From an uncultured Lachnospiraceae bacterium (GTDB taxonomy: Bacteria > Bacillota > Clostridia > Lachnospirales > Lachnospiraceae), in assembly GCA_910579325.1 (NCBI GenBank), contig CAJTTU010000006.1:9768-73767 (forward strand): a stretch of DNA of 64,000 nt, written 5' to 3'. Both the position numbers and the translations under genes were made by a program. Shown here piece after piece: positions 45,156 to 55,115 of this stretch. Under the pieces are notes generated by a model. It was given only the letters and a program-made list of their open reading frames with translations, was not told the DNA's origin and made no database searches. Each line of letters starts with the position of its first letter. The first letter of the stretch is position 1.

Positions 45156-46214
45156 TTATTCTCCTGCCAGCTCCATATACTTCATTCTGCTGTAGCGATA
45201 CAGTTCCTCGGCCAGATTCACCGGACGATTCACTTTGTTATCCTTTAACCGGCACGCGAAACGGCCCGTCATGGCCAGCTCGTCCACCCGGCGGTGAATA
45301 TCGGCGATCGCATCCTCATCGCTCATATCCTCGGGGATAATATACAGTGTGCACTGCGCCAGATCTTTTCCGTACTCGTCCATAATGGCTTTCTTGTCAT
45401 TGGCACTGTCCTGTCCCTCCCATGCGTCAAAGCCCGCTTCGATCATATAAGGAATCAGCGTGCTGATGCATCCGCAGGAATGGGAACAGATATACATTCC
45501 CAGATCATGGGCAGCTTTCACAATCTTTTTGTACTGAGGCAGGAACAGCTCCCGGTAAGTACTGGTGGAGAAGAAGGTGCTGATCTGGGTTCCCATATCG
45601 TCATGGAACAGGATCATGTCAGCGTTGTACACTTCCCTGGCAATCTTAATCAGTTCGATATGCCAGTCTACCAGCTTATCATAGAAAGCGGTCAGCTCTT
45701 CCGGCTCCTCCAGCAGATAACAGAACGTATCTTCAAAGCTGGTCAGGTCAGCCGTTCTCTCAAATAATCCGTTTACGATGACAAAATAGGACAGACGGTC
45801 GGGAGAGATTCTGCCTTTATAATTGTCCTCATAATCCTTCTTCCAGTCAATGGCAGAAAGGTCGGGAAAGACAAGTTCCTCTCTCCAGTTGGTGATATCC
45901 GACAACCGTCTTGTGCCGGGCTTTACCATGGACGCCTTTGTCAGCGGCTCATATACCCACTCGATCCCGAACCAGTCGATTCCGCCGAAGCTTCTCGCGT
46001 AAGCGTCCGGCATCACCATGGGCTGAATCGCGTTGTTATCAATCGTCTGGTTAGGCACCCACAAAGGCATTTTGCCTTCCAGCATCCTGATCATATTTTC
46101 CTTGGGTGTGATCGGATAATTATACTTGGGCACGACGCAGTCCGGCGCGCCATAAATACCAGGCATGTTGTACTCGCCAACAACCTTTAATTCATCTTCA
46201 TTGAATACTGCCAT
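45156..46214 (-). CDS. UroD-like methyltransferase
   Basis: 352 residues. It shares ITPKENMIRMLEGKMPLWVPNQ with the protein at 7179-8267, HDDMG (204-208) and the metal motif SHSCG (His245, Cys247), but the second cysteine position reads WEGQ instead of LECQ. Again no HemE motif is present. Such proteins act with corrinoid methyltransferase systems; the compound is unknown. It follows the GPH transporter after 147 bases that contain a strong hairpin. Confidence 0.8.
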   Translation of the reverse strand: MAVFNEDELKVVGEYNMPGIYGAPDCVVPKYNYPITPKENMIRMLEGKMPLWVPNQTIDNNAIQPMVMPDAYARSFGGIDWFGIEWVYEPLTKASMVKPGTRRLSDITNWREELVFPDLSAIDWKKDYEDNYKGRISPDRLSYFVIVNGLFERTADLTSFEDTFCYLLEEPEELTAFYDKLVDWHIELIKIAREVYNADMILFHDDMGTQISTFFSTSTYRELFLPQYKKIVKAAHDLGMYICSHSCGCISTLIPYMIEAGFDAWEGQDSANDKKAIMDEYGKDLAQCTLYIIPEDMSDEDAIADIHRRVDELAMTGRFACRLKDNKVNRPVNLAEELYRYSRMKYMELAGE

Positions 46215-46251
46215 TGTCAGAAGTCTCCTTATTTATGAAAATTCCGCACAT

Positions 46252-46295
46252 GCGCTGTCCGGTCCATATCTTAACGGATATGAACCAGGCAGCGC
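46252..46295 (-). other. Intercistronic hairpin between GPH transporter and UroD-like gene
   Basis: Two 19-base arms (GCGCTGTCCGGTCCATATC and GATATGAACCAGGCAGCGC) match at 16 of 19 positions around a 6-base loop. No T run follows, so it looks like a processing or stability element rather than a terminator. Confidence 0.6.
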
Positions 46296-46361
46296 GCTAT
46301 TTATGGTTTCCTTAATTATTGCCGAATGGCATAAAGGCACCTCAAGGTTTGATTGTTATTT

Positions 46362-47765
46362 TCACGCTTTACGCGCGGCGATTTCCGCCTGATACTGCTC
46401 TACCTTCTCCTTCGTCAGCTTAAAGCCTAACAGAAGCAGCACGGCTGCGATTACCAGAGCCAGGGCGGGAACCAGCATAAATGCCATACATACGCCCTTC
46501 TTCAGCGGTTCGGTAGCCGCCGCGGGATCGATGGAAGAATCGAAGTTCGCCGCTGCCAGACTGGCGGAGATAATGATACCACGGGCCATAACGCCTACCT
46601 TTAACGGTACGTTCTGCAGACCGCTGATCCAGCCGGCCGCGTTCTTGCCTGTCTGCCACTCGGAATAGATAACGGTATCGGCATACAGAGCAGGGGTCAG
46701 GGCGTAAGCGATACCATAGCCCATCTGTGCCAGAGACATCAGCACGATAACCAGCGTAATGTTATTGTAAGTAAAGTTCGCAACGATCAGCAGCACCGCC
46801 ATCGCAAAGAAGGTGATGATTGCCGCGAAACGGGTGGACAGCTTCTTCGCAACCGTCTTGGCCAGATAGGAACCCAGCACACAGAGCAGGTTGGAAATCA
46901 GGATGTAGGTGGACATCAGCGGTACGTTCTGGGCTACATATGTAAAGTAGTAGATCGCGGCGCCGGCACATACGAAGTTAAACATCCATTTTGCCAGGTC
47001 CGCCAGCATCAGAACCATCAGAGGAGGATTCTGCAGCAGGGATTTTACCAGGTCGCCGCCGGAGGTCTTGGAAGCGCTTGCTTTCGCGCCGTCCTGCGCT
47101 TCTTCCATATCCTCATAGCCTTCGAACATCTTAAAGTGAGCGAAGTAAAGAGCTACCATCACCCAGCCCAGTACGAAAGCGGTTGCCGCATACTGGTTGG
47201 TCTCGCCGATGATACCTGCGAACAGGGCTGCCAGCGGCGGTCCTACATAAGAGAAAATAACCTTGGACAGGTTTGCCCATGCCGCTCTTGTGGAAGAAAG
47301 CTGCGCTCTGTCCTCAGGCGTCTTACCGGCCACGGCTATCATGGATACGTTCGCCACATAAGGGAAATTCCATACGATATGGCTGAGTACGGCTCCGAGG
47401 ATTACCACAATAACGGAAACCATGCCGTCGCCGACTTTCATAAACTGGAACGCGAATAAAAAGGGTACGATCCAGGGCAGCAGCATCAGCCATGAGCGAT
47501 AACGTCCCCATTTCTTCGGCTTGATACTGTTCAGCACGGCGCCATACATCCAGGACAGACAGGCGTCCACCATACTGGCTACCGTAGTGATCAAAGACGT
47601 GGTGCCCAGATCGAAATGCGCCAGGTTCGTTAAGAAGAAGTTAAAGAAATAACTCTCTACGTTGGTCATGAGCGAAAAACCGCAGTCGCCCACACCGTAA
47701 AAGGTTTTCAGAGCTTTACTCAGCTCTTTCTTTTTCGTGCTTTCCATCTCATTTTCACTCTCCAT
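46362..47765 (-). CDS. GPH family (glycoside-pentoside-hexuronide type) transporter
   Basis: 467 residues from the ATG at 47765, 12 helices. GPH-like sequence: FYGVGDCGFSLMTNVESYFFNFFLTNL at the start, KKWGRYRSWLMLLPWIVPFLFAF in loop 2-3 and YGIAYALTPALYADTVIYSEWQTGKNAAGWISGLQNVPLK in the second half. The family imports sugars or hexuronides with cations. Starts at TTG 47783 or ATG 47747 are also possible; none has a strong ribosome site. It is first in the operon with a UroD-like methyltransferase, so a methylated sugar or glycoside is possible but unproven. Confidence 0.82.
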   Translation of the reverse strand: MESENEMESTKKKELSKALKTFYGVGDCGFSLMTNVESYFFNFFLTNLAHFDLGTTSLITTVASMVDACLSWMYGAVLNSIKPKKWGRYRSWLMLLPWIVPFLFAFQFMKVGDGMVSVIVVILGAVLSHIVWNFPYVANVSMIAVAGKTPEDRAQLSSTRAAWANLSKVIFSYVGPPLAALFAGIIGETNQYAATAFVLGWVMVALYFAHFKMFEGYEDMEEAQDGAKASASKTSGGDLVKSLLQNPPLMVLMLADLAKWMFNFVCAGAAIYYFTYVAQNVPLMSTYILISNLLCVLGSYLAKTVAKKLSTRFAAIITFFAMAVLLIVANFTYNNITLVIVLMSLAQMGYGIAYALTPALYADTVIYSEWQTGKNAAGWISGLQNVPLKVGVMARGIIISASLAAANFDSSIDPAAATEPLKKGVCMAFMLVPALALVIAAVLLLLGFKLTKEKVEQYQAEIAARKA

Positions 47766-47786
47766 TATTATTTCTGCGGACAACGA

Positions 47787-47937
47787 GCCAAGTGACCTTG
47801 ATTACATGGGCATTTGGCGACTGCCGCGAGGGTGGAATGTCCGGCAGCCTGCTGCGGGATATTCCACTTGGGATTGTACAATCTGCCGTTTCGATTAATC
47901 TATTTCGTATTATAAATGATTCTCTTTTCCGGGTAAA
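47787..47937 (-). promoter_or_regulatory. Promoter and hairpin leader of GPH-UroD operon
   Basis: TTTACC (47932-47937), 17 bases, TATAAT (47909-47914). The leader holds GATTGTACAATC (47872-47883), a GTGGAAT/ATTCCAC hairpin (47832-47867) and a GCCAAGTG...CATTTGGC hairpin (47787-47818). The first and last also occur in the gltB leader. Confidence 0.6.
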
Positions 47938-47974
47938 TCCGCAGTAAGTTCAGATTGCGGGGTGATAATTCCGT

Positions 47975-48008
47975 CATTTTGTACAGTGCCGTCCCCACGG
48001 ACAAAATG
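47975..48008. promoter_or_regulatory. Inverted repeat in the divergent GPH/UroD-like region
   Basis: CATTTTGT (47975-47982) and ACAAAATG (48001-48008) are perfect partners, with an inner CCGT/ACGG. The right part reads GGACAAA, the half-site also seen at 10545-10583 next to another PucR-type gene. No convincing plus-strand promoter was found for the gene at 48116. Confidence 0.45.
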
Positions 48009-48115
48009 TCGAATTTCTTCTTTTAAATTTTGAACAGTCTGCGGATTTTTTCCGCGGCCGAAATAGGATAAACTGAAAAAAACAACTGAAAAAACTGAAA
48101 AGGAGAGATAAGGAA

Positions 48116-49114
48116 ATGTTAACACCACGTCAAAATTTTCTGGAAACCCTGAAAGCTGACGGCCACCCCGACAGACTGGTAAACGGATATGAGGCCACGA
48201 TCCCGATTATGATCGACCCGGTACAGAAATATACCCGTGGAAACAGACAGAAAGGAAAAACCACCAAAGACCGCTGGGGAACGGAAATCGCCTGGCCGGA
48301 AGATCAGATGTTCGCGATGCCCCACATCACGGCGGATAATAAAGTATGCCCGGACATCACCGAGTGGAGAAAATATGTGACCGTGCCCGATCTTGTGGGC
48401 AACTGCTCCAACCCGGCCGACTGGGAGCCCGCTCTGGAAGCCGCCGCGAAGATTAACCATGACGAACATCTGGTAATGTCTTTTATGGGCACCGGCGTAT
48501 TTGAGGAACTTCATCACCTGATGGGATTCGAAGACACGCTGATGAACCTGCTGATGGAGCCGGACGATATGCTGGAGCTGGCGGAAGCCATCGGCGAATA
48601 CCGTTTCCAGTACACAAAGCTGCTGGTTGACTATCTGAAACCGGAAGTCATTATCTCCCATGACGACTGGGGCAGCAAGAACAGCCTGTTCATGAGCCCG
48701 GATACATGGCGCGCGATCATCAAGCCCCAGTATGTGAAAATGTACGGATATATGAAAGAGCACGGCGTAATCATCCTGCACCATGCCGATTCCTTCTGCG
48801 AGCCGATCGTGGAGGATATGGTAGAGCTGGGCATCGACGTATGGCAGGGCGTGCTTCCCACCAATGACATTCCGAAGCTGCAGAAACAGCTTGGCGGACG
48901 GATGGTGCTGATGGGCGGTATCGATTCCGTCATCGACAGAGCCGGCGTCAGCGAAGAAGAAGTGCGTGCCGAAGTGCGCCGCGCATGCCAGGAATACGGT
49001 CCGGGAGGACATTTCATCCCCAGCTTAACCTACGGACTGCCCGGAGCAATGTTCAAAGAACTTGATCCGATTATCTATGACGAGATCGAGCGTTACAACG
49101 CAGCGAACAAATAA
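48116..49114 (+). CDS. UroD-like methyltransferase, variant metal motif
   Basis: 332 residues. HDDWG (182-186) is kept, but the metal region reads LHHADSFCEP (His222/His223 ... Cys228) in place of HSCG, then GIDVWQG. The N-terminus lacks the ITPKEN motif of the other two proteins and the RQAGR motif of HemE. It belongs to a UroD-superfamily branch often annotated only as uroporphyrinogen decarboxylase-like. It is divergent from the GPH unit and convergent with the second regulator. GGAGAGATAAGGAA precedes the ATG. Confidence 0.8.
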   Translation: MLTPRQNFLETLKADGHPDRLVNGYEATIPIMIDPVQKYTRGNRQKGKTTKDRWGTEIAWPEDQMFAMPHITADNKVCPDITEWRKYVTVPDLVGNCSNPADWEPALEAAAKINHDEHLVMSFMGTGVFEELHHLMGFEDTLMNLLMEPDDMLELAEAIGEYRFQYTKLLVDYLKPEVIISHDDWGSKNSLFMSPDTWRAIIKPQYVKMYGYMKEHGVIILHHADSFCEPIVEDMVELGIDVWQGVLPTNDIPKLQKQLGGRMVLMGGIDSVIDRAGVSEEEVRAEVRRACQEYGPGGHFIPSLTYGLPGAMFKELDPIIYDEIERYNAANK

Positions 49115-49133
49115 ATTAATACCCCCTGTTACC

Positions 49134-49184
49134 GGCCCCCGCCGTGCGGAATTATATTTTCCATCCGCGCGGCGGGGGCTTTAC
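49134..49184. terminator. GC-rich bidirectional terminator
   Basis: GCCCCCGCCG (from 49135) pairs with CGGCGGGGGC (to 49179), extended by TGCGGA/TCCGCG, followed by TTTACC. It reaches into the stop of the convergent regulator gene. Confidence 0.75.
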
Positions 49185-50791
49185 CGTTCTTCTCCCTGTC
49201 CGTACAGGCCGTCATGCTTTCCGTAATACTGCTCCATCATATAGAATGACAGCCGCAGGTACAGCATGTCCTCATTGTGTTCCAGATTCAGCTCCATCAA
49301 TTTTTTGATTTTATCCAGCCGGTAAAACAGCGTGCTCCTGTGGATAAACAGAAGCTGCGCTGTTCTGGCCGCGTTTCTGTCATTTTCCAGATATACTTGC
49401 AGCGTGCGGTACAGCTCCGATTCATTTTCCTGATCATAGGCCTGCAGCTTAAGAAGGTCGGGAGCACAGACAAAATGGGGACCCAGCTTTTTACACGCCT
49501 GATCCACACAGTAGGAAAGCGCGATATCCTGGAACCGGTGGCACCATTTCGTAGCGTCCTTCTGGTTTCCGTAGGTCAGCGCCAGGTCCGCCTGGATATA
49601 AAAACGGGGCAGCAGCGCGAAATCTTCAAATTCATTGCTGGCCCCCACCTGCAAAAGGCCCTCCCGGACAATCGGCGCCAGCTGGGTCAGACATTCCTGA
49701 ATCGTCGCTCCCACCCGCGACAGATTGATAATCACCAGAATATCATCCTTATAAAAAAATGCGGCGGCATCCTCAAATTCGGCCCGGATCAGACTGCAGG
49801 TGCTGGTAATCGCGCGGGGGCCGATATCATTTCGAGTGATATCAAGCCGCATGCACACATAACGGTCGCGCCGCTTCCATCCCTGTCTGGATAAGACAAC
49901 CTCCAAAGACACTTTGTCATCGTTTCTTCCGCTTAAAAACCGGCGCAGAAACTGTTCAAACGGCCGGCTTGAAGACCGTTGGCTCATGCTTATATTTTCC
50001 AGAGAAGCGGTAATGATCCTTGCCAGATACTCCATGGCATGAAACTGGCCTGGCTTCAACGAGGACTGCAGCTCGTTGATGCACAGCCGGCCCTCGAAAG
50101 TCCCCGCCTGATTTCTGAGATTCACATAGGCACAGCGGAAAGCCCTGAAATTTCCGGAGTATACGTGGGTTCCGCTGGTATCGAAAGTTTCGATATACTC
50201 CGGATCCGTTTTAAATTGATTGATCAGGTAAGCGCTGATCATATATTTGCCGGTAATCTGGTCTTCATCCCATTCCGACATTCCCTGAATCCATCCTGAA
50301 GTCCCCATAATATAGTACTGCGGACTGTGGATAAAGATTGGATTTGTAAAATAAGGCTGAGAAATCCGGCAGATTTCATCCAGGCTGCATGCGTCGATCA
50401 GAGCCGTCTGCAGCCGGCCGGCCCATCCGGCATTGCGGTCAAACAGATCCTGTACGATATCCAGTATTTCCAGCAGACCCACATGAGGGCTGCTGATAAA
50501 AATGGCGGAACACTGACAGGAACAATCCGGAGGCAGATCGCCGGCTACAATAAAAAAGGCATCGGAAAGCTTCGCGAGACTGCTGTCAAACTGCTCCCCT
50601 TTGATAATAGATACCTGATGGCAGTCCGGCCTGCGGCGGCTGTCGTAAAGCCTGACACGGATCAGGCTGGCCTCCGTGTTTCCGGGACAATACTGATATG
50701 GAATCTGTCGATCCTGAAACTCGTCCACAATCATCTGCATATTCAGATAAAAAATATAGGATTGTCTGTCGGAATCTTCTCTTTTCGCCAT
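49181..50791 (-). CDS. CdaR/PucR-type HTH regulator
   Basis: 536 residues from the ATG at 50791 (GGAGGAG upstream). C-terminal HTH NAARTAQLLFIHRSTLFYRLDKIKKLMELNLEH; middle block NPIFIHSPQYYIMGTSGWIQG aligns with the paralogue at 43532-45151. The upstream membrane protein gene overlaps the alternative longer start and ends 20 bases before the chosen start. It faces the variant UroD-like gene, which is its likely target along with the shared inverted repeat at 47975-48008; this is inference. Confidence 0.83.
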   Translation of the reverse strand: MAKREDSDRQSYIFYLNMQMIVDEFQDRQIPYQYCPGNTEASLIRVRLYDSRRRPDCHQVSIIKGEQFDSSLAKLSDAFFIVAGDLPPDCSCQCSAIFISSPHVGLLEILDIVQDLFDRNAGWAGRLQTALIDACSLDEICRISQPYFTNPIFIHSPQYYIMGTSGWIQGMSEWDEDQITGKYMISAYLINQFKTDPEYIETFDTSGTHVYSGNFRAFRCAYVNLRNQAGTFEGRLCINELQSSLKPGQFHAMEYLARIITASLENISMSQRSSSRPFEQFLRRFLSGRNDDKVSLEVVLSRQGWKRRDRYVCMRLDITRNDIGPRAITSTCSLIRAEFEDAAAFFYKDDILVIINLSRVGATIQECLTQLAPIVREGLLQVGASNEFEDFALLPRFYIQADLALTYGNQKDATKWCHRFQDIALSYCVDQACKKLGPHFVCAPDLLKLQAYDQENESELYRTLQVYLENDRNAARTAQLLFIHRSTLFYRLDKIKKLMELNLEHNEDMLYLRLSFYMMEQYYGKHDGLYGQGEER

Positions 50792-50811
50792 AAACCGCTC
50801 CTCCGCCGCTA

Positions 50812-51375
50812 TCATAATCCCTTTTCAAATAAAATGGCCGCCATACAGTCCTCCTCCTGAAAGCTGCCGTCATATAAAAACAGATCCTGATTTTCCTTCC
50901 ATCCCCTGAAAGAAGCCAGCTCCGGCAGTCCCAGCCAGCAACGGAAACACTTTCTCACATTCCGGTCCTTTTCCCCGCTGTTTACGGTCTGAATCTGTAC
51001 CGGAAGACGCCGTTCTTCCACCGCCTGGCTTTTCGACTGAAAAGCGGGACTTTTTTCATTCCAGTGTTCGGAAGCCCCGGTCAGCAGCCGGCGCACCTCC
51101 TCCCGGTGCTCCTTTTCCTCATGATTAATCGCCGCCTGACGGGTAATCAGTAAAATCCTGACGCCTTTTCCGTCATTCTCCCCCGGCTTCACCCCTCTCC
51201 GGTAAAACTCCGTAAACCGGGGCGCCGGAAAATACTGTTCCCACAGATACTTCATATAAGGCGCCAGGCTGCGCTTCATCATCGTCAGAACGATACAGAC
51301 CAGAAAAGCGATCAGCAGATTTTTCGTCCATGCGTAAATGGCAATCAACGCAAGAATAATCAAAATATTGAACAT
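50812..51375 (-). CDS. Unknown protein with N-terminal membrane helices
   Basis: 187 residues. One or two helices at the start (NILIILALIAIYAWTKNLLIAFLVCIVLTMM) are followed by a soluble basic region (RRGVKPGENDGKGVRILLITRQ... EEKEHREEVRRLLTGASEHW) and a C-terminal part with a pair of Cys (CFRCW). No family is recognised. It is cotranscribed with the regulator downstream and may feed it a membrane-side signal. AAGGGA lies 8 bases before the ATG. Confidence 0.6.
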   Translation of the reverse strand: MFNILIILALIAIYAWTKNLLIAFLVCIVLTMMKRSLAPYMKYLWEQYFPAPRFTEFYRRGVKPGENDGKGVRILLITRQAAINHEEKEHREEVRRLLTGASEHWNEKSPAFQSKSQAVEERRLPVQIQTVNSGEKDRNVRKCFRCWLGLPELASFRGWKENQDLFLYDGSFQEEDCMAAILFEKGL

Positions 51376-51510
51376 AACAGGAATCCCTTTCTATAGAAAC
51401 ACACACTTTTCCCCTTGCCGCGCGTATTTTTTTACAGCTTTCGGGGATTTTTTATTCTAACGCCATTCTAACGACGGAAAACTTTACTGTCAAGATTTTT
51501 ATGACAAATG

Positions 51511-51649
51511 TTGCAAACTGTGTTGAAATTTCGTAGAATATAGCAGAAAACAGTCCGGCTGTGCCAGGAAGCAGAATAACCGGGGAACTTCTGCCGGACA
51601 GTAACACGCGCCGGACAGTATTGCCTTCTTGTTTTCTCTTTGCTATACT
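51511..51649 (+). promoter_or_regulatory. Promoters of aroD
   Basis: A good sigma-A promoter TTGCCT (51621-51626), 17 bases, TATACT (51644-51649) lies about 55 bases before the ATG. A second candidate, TTGCAA (51511-51516), 17 bases, TAGAAT (51534-51539), is upstream. Confidence 0.65.
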
Positions 51650-51702
51650 TAATAATACGTTTACCCGAAGATCAGTAAAAAGCGCCGGAAAGGAAAGACA
51701 AC

Positions 51703-52479
51703 ATGAACGCAGTTTCAAATCCTGTCACAATCAGAAATGTCACGATCGGGGAAGGCCGCCCGAAAATCTGCGTCCCCATCACAGGACAGACCAGGTCGGA
51801 AATCCTTGAAGAAGCCGGCGGCTTTTCTTCGATTCCGGCGGATCTGGCGGAATGGCGGGCAGACTGGTATGAAGACGTTTTTGACACGGAACGGCTGCTT
51901 GACACGGCCGAAGCGCTCCGGAAAGCCCTGGGAGAGCTCCCGCTCCTTTTCACCTTCCGCACAAAAACGGAGGGCGGTGAGAAAGCTGTCGACGACGCCC
52001 TGTACAGGCGGCTGAATCTCGCCATCATTGAAAGCGGCTGCGTCGATTTAATCGATGTGGAACTTTTCAGTATGGAGGCCGCGGCGAAAGAGATCATTTC
52101 CGCCGCTCATGACAAAAATATAACGGTTATCGGCTCTAATCATCACTTTCACGAAACCCCTGCTCAGGAGGAGATCGTAAAACGGCTGTGCCATATGCGG
52201 CAGGCCGGGGCGGATATTCCCAAGATCGCGGTGATGCCCCGGTCCGAACAGGACGTATTGACACTGCTTTCGGCCACCCTGGAAATGTCCCGGCACCATG
52301 CCGACTGTCCGATTATCACCATGTCCATGGCCAAAACCGGATTGATCAGCCGGCTGGCCGGAGAAAGCTTCGGCTCCGCCGTCACCTTCGGCTCCGCCTC
52401 CAAAGCCTCCGCCCCCGGGCAGATCGGCGTACGAGAGCTTAAGCAGGTGTTGGACATTATTCACGGCAGCCTGCAATAG
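51703..52479 (+). CDS. aroD: Type I 3-dehydroquinate dehydratase
   Basis: 258 residues. Type I features: GRPKICVPITGQT at the start, LLFTFRTKTEGG, catalytic His in SNHHFHETP and the Schiff-base Lys in ADIPKIAVMP, then FGSASKASAPGQI. It converts 3-dehydroquinate to 3-dehydroshikimate in the cytoplasm. It is separate from other shikimate genes and is followed 74 bases later by malic enzyme; a catabolic role in quinate or shikimate use is possible. Confidence 0.93.
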   Translation: MNAVSNPVTIRNVTIGEGRPKICVPITGQTRSEILEEAGGFSSIPADLAEWRADWYEDVFDTERLLDTAEALRKALGELPLLFTFRTKTEGGEKAVDDALYRRLNLAIIESGCVDLIDVELFSMEAAAKEIISAAHDKNITVIGSNHHFHETPAQEEIVKRLCHMRQAGADIPKIAVMPRSEQDVLTLLSATLEMSRHHADCPIITMSMAKTGLISRLAGESFGSAVTFGSASKASAPGQIGVRELKQVLDIIHGSLQ

Positions 52480-52553
52480 GGCAAATATAATTATAAAAGA
52501 ACTGTAGCGGTATTAAAATTAAAAGCGGTACTAAATTAGGAGGAATATCTATT

Positions 52554-53726
52554 ATGGATTACGCAAAGGAATCTCTGAAATTACACGAACAATGGAAAGG
52601 AAAAATCGAGGTAGTCTCCCGGGCAAAGGTGGACAGCAAGGAAGCACTGGCGCTGGCCTATACGCCGGGCGTGGCGCAGCCCTGCCTGGAAATCCGGAAA
52701 GATCCGGCCAAAAGCTTCGACCTGACCCGACGCTGGAATACGGTCGCGGTAGTTACCGACGGCACCGCCGTTTTAGGCCTCGGCGACATCGGCCCGGAAG
52801 CCGGCATGCCTGTGATGGAGGGCAAATGCGTCCTGTTCAAGGAATTCGGCGGCGTGGACGCCATCCCGCTGTGCGTGCGCAGCAAGGATGTGGACGATAT
52901 CGTAAAGACCGTTTCCCTGCTGGCCGGCAGCTTCGGCGGCGTCAACCTGGAGGATATCTCCGCCCCCCGCTGCTTTGAGATTGAAGAAAAACTGAAAAAA
53001 ATATGCGATATCCCGATTTTCCACGACGACCAGCACGGCACGGCGGTGATCACCATGGCCGGCATGATCAATGCCCTGAAGGTAGTGGGGAAAAAGCTGG
53101 AGGATGTGAAGATCGTCACCAGCGGCGCAGGCGCGGCAGGCATCGCAATTATTAAGTTGATGATGAGCATGGGCTTAAAGAACGTGATTATGACAGACCG
53201 TACCGGAGCCATCTATGAGGGCCGGGAAAACCTGAATCCGGTGAAAGAAGAAATGGCGAAAATCACAAACCGGAATAAAGAAAAAGGAACGCTGGCCGAA
53301 GTCATCAAGAGCTCCGACGTGTTTATCGGCGTTTCCGCCCCCGGCACGCTGACCCCCGAAATGGTCAGGACCATGGCAAAAGATCCGATTATTTTCGCCT
53401 GCGCCAACCCTGTTCCCGAGATCTTCCCCGACGAGGCAAAGGCCGCAGGAGCCGCCGTGGTATCCACGGGCCGCAGCGACTTCCCCAACCAGGTAAACAA
53501 CGTGCTCTGTTTCCCCGGCATTTTCCGGGGCGCCCTGGATGTCCGGGCAAGCCAGATCACGGAAAATATGAAGATCGCTGCCTCCTACGCTATCGCGGGG
53601 CTGGTCAGCGACGAAGAACTGAACGCGGACTATATCCTGCCCTATGCCTTTGACCCGAGAGTGAAGGATGCCGTAGCAAAGGCAACTGCAGAGGCTGCGC
53701 GCAAGGACAGGGTAGCGAGAATCTAA
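52554..53726 (+). CDS. Malic enzyme
   Basis: 390 residues. Malic enzyme motifs: AYTPGVAQPCLEI, VTDGTAVLGLGDIGPEAGMPVMEGK, FHDDQHGTA (metal site), then the NAD(P) fold with VTSGAGAAGIAI and RSDFPNQVNN. It oxidatively decarboxylates malate to pyruvate. AGGAGG lies upstream of the ATG and fumC starts 17 bases later, so the pair can take fumarate to pyruvate. Short bacterial form without the C-terminal phosphotransacetylase-like domain. Confidence 0.94.
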   Translation: MDYAKESLKLHEQWKGKIEVVSRAKVDSKEALALAYTPGVAQPCLEIRKDPAKSFDLTRRWNTVAVVTDGTAVLGLGDIGPEAGMPVMEGKCVLFKEFGGVDAIPLCVRSKDVDDIVKTVSLLAGSFGGVNLEDISAPRCFEIEEKLKKICDIPIFHDDQHGTAVITMAGMINALKVVGKKLEDVKIVTSGAGAAGIAIIKLMMSMGLKNVIMTDRTGAIYEGRENLNPVKEEMAKITNRNKEKGTLAEVIKSSDVFIGVSAPGTLTPEMVRTMAKDPIIFACANPVPEIFPDEAKAAGAAVVSTGRSDFPNQVNNVLCFPGIFRGALDVRASQITENMKIAASYAIAGLVSDEELNADYILPYAFDPRVKDAVAKATAEAARKDRVARI

Positions 53727-53743
53727 CCAAAAGGAGTTCACTT

Positions 53744-55114
<1,371 letters not shown>

Positions 55115-55115
55115 A

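Noticed and set aside
47825..47845. T-box motif resembling AGGGTGGAACCGCG
   Set aside because: Only GAGGGTGGAAT matches, it is on the plus strand while the gene is on the minus strand, and no specifier hairpin was seen.
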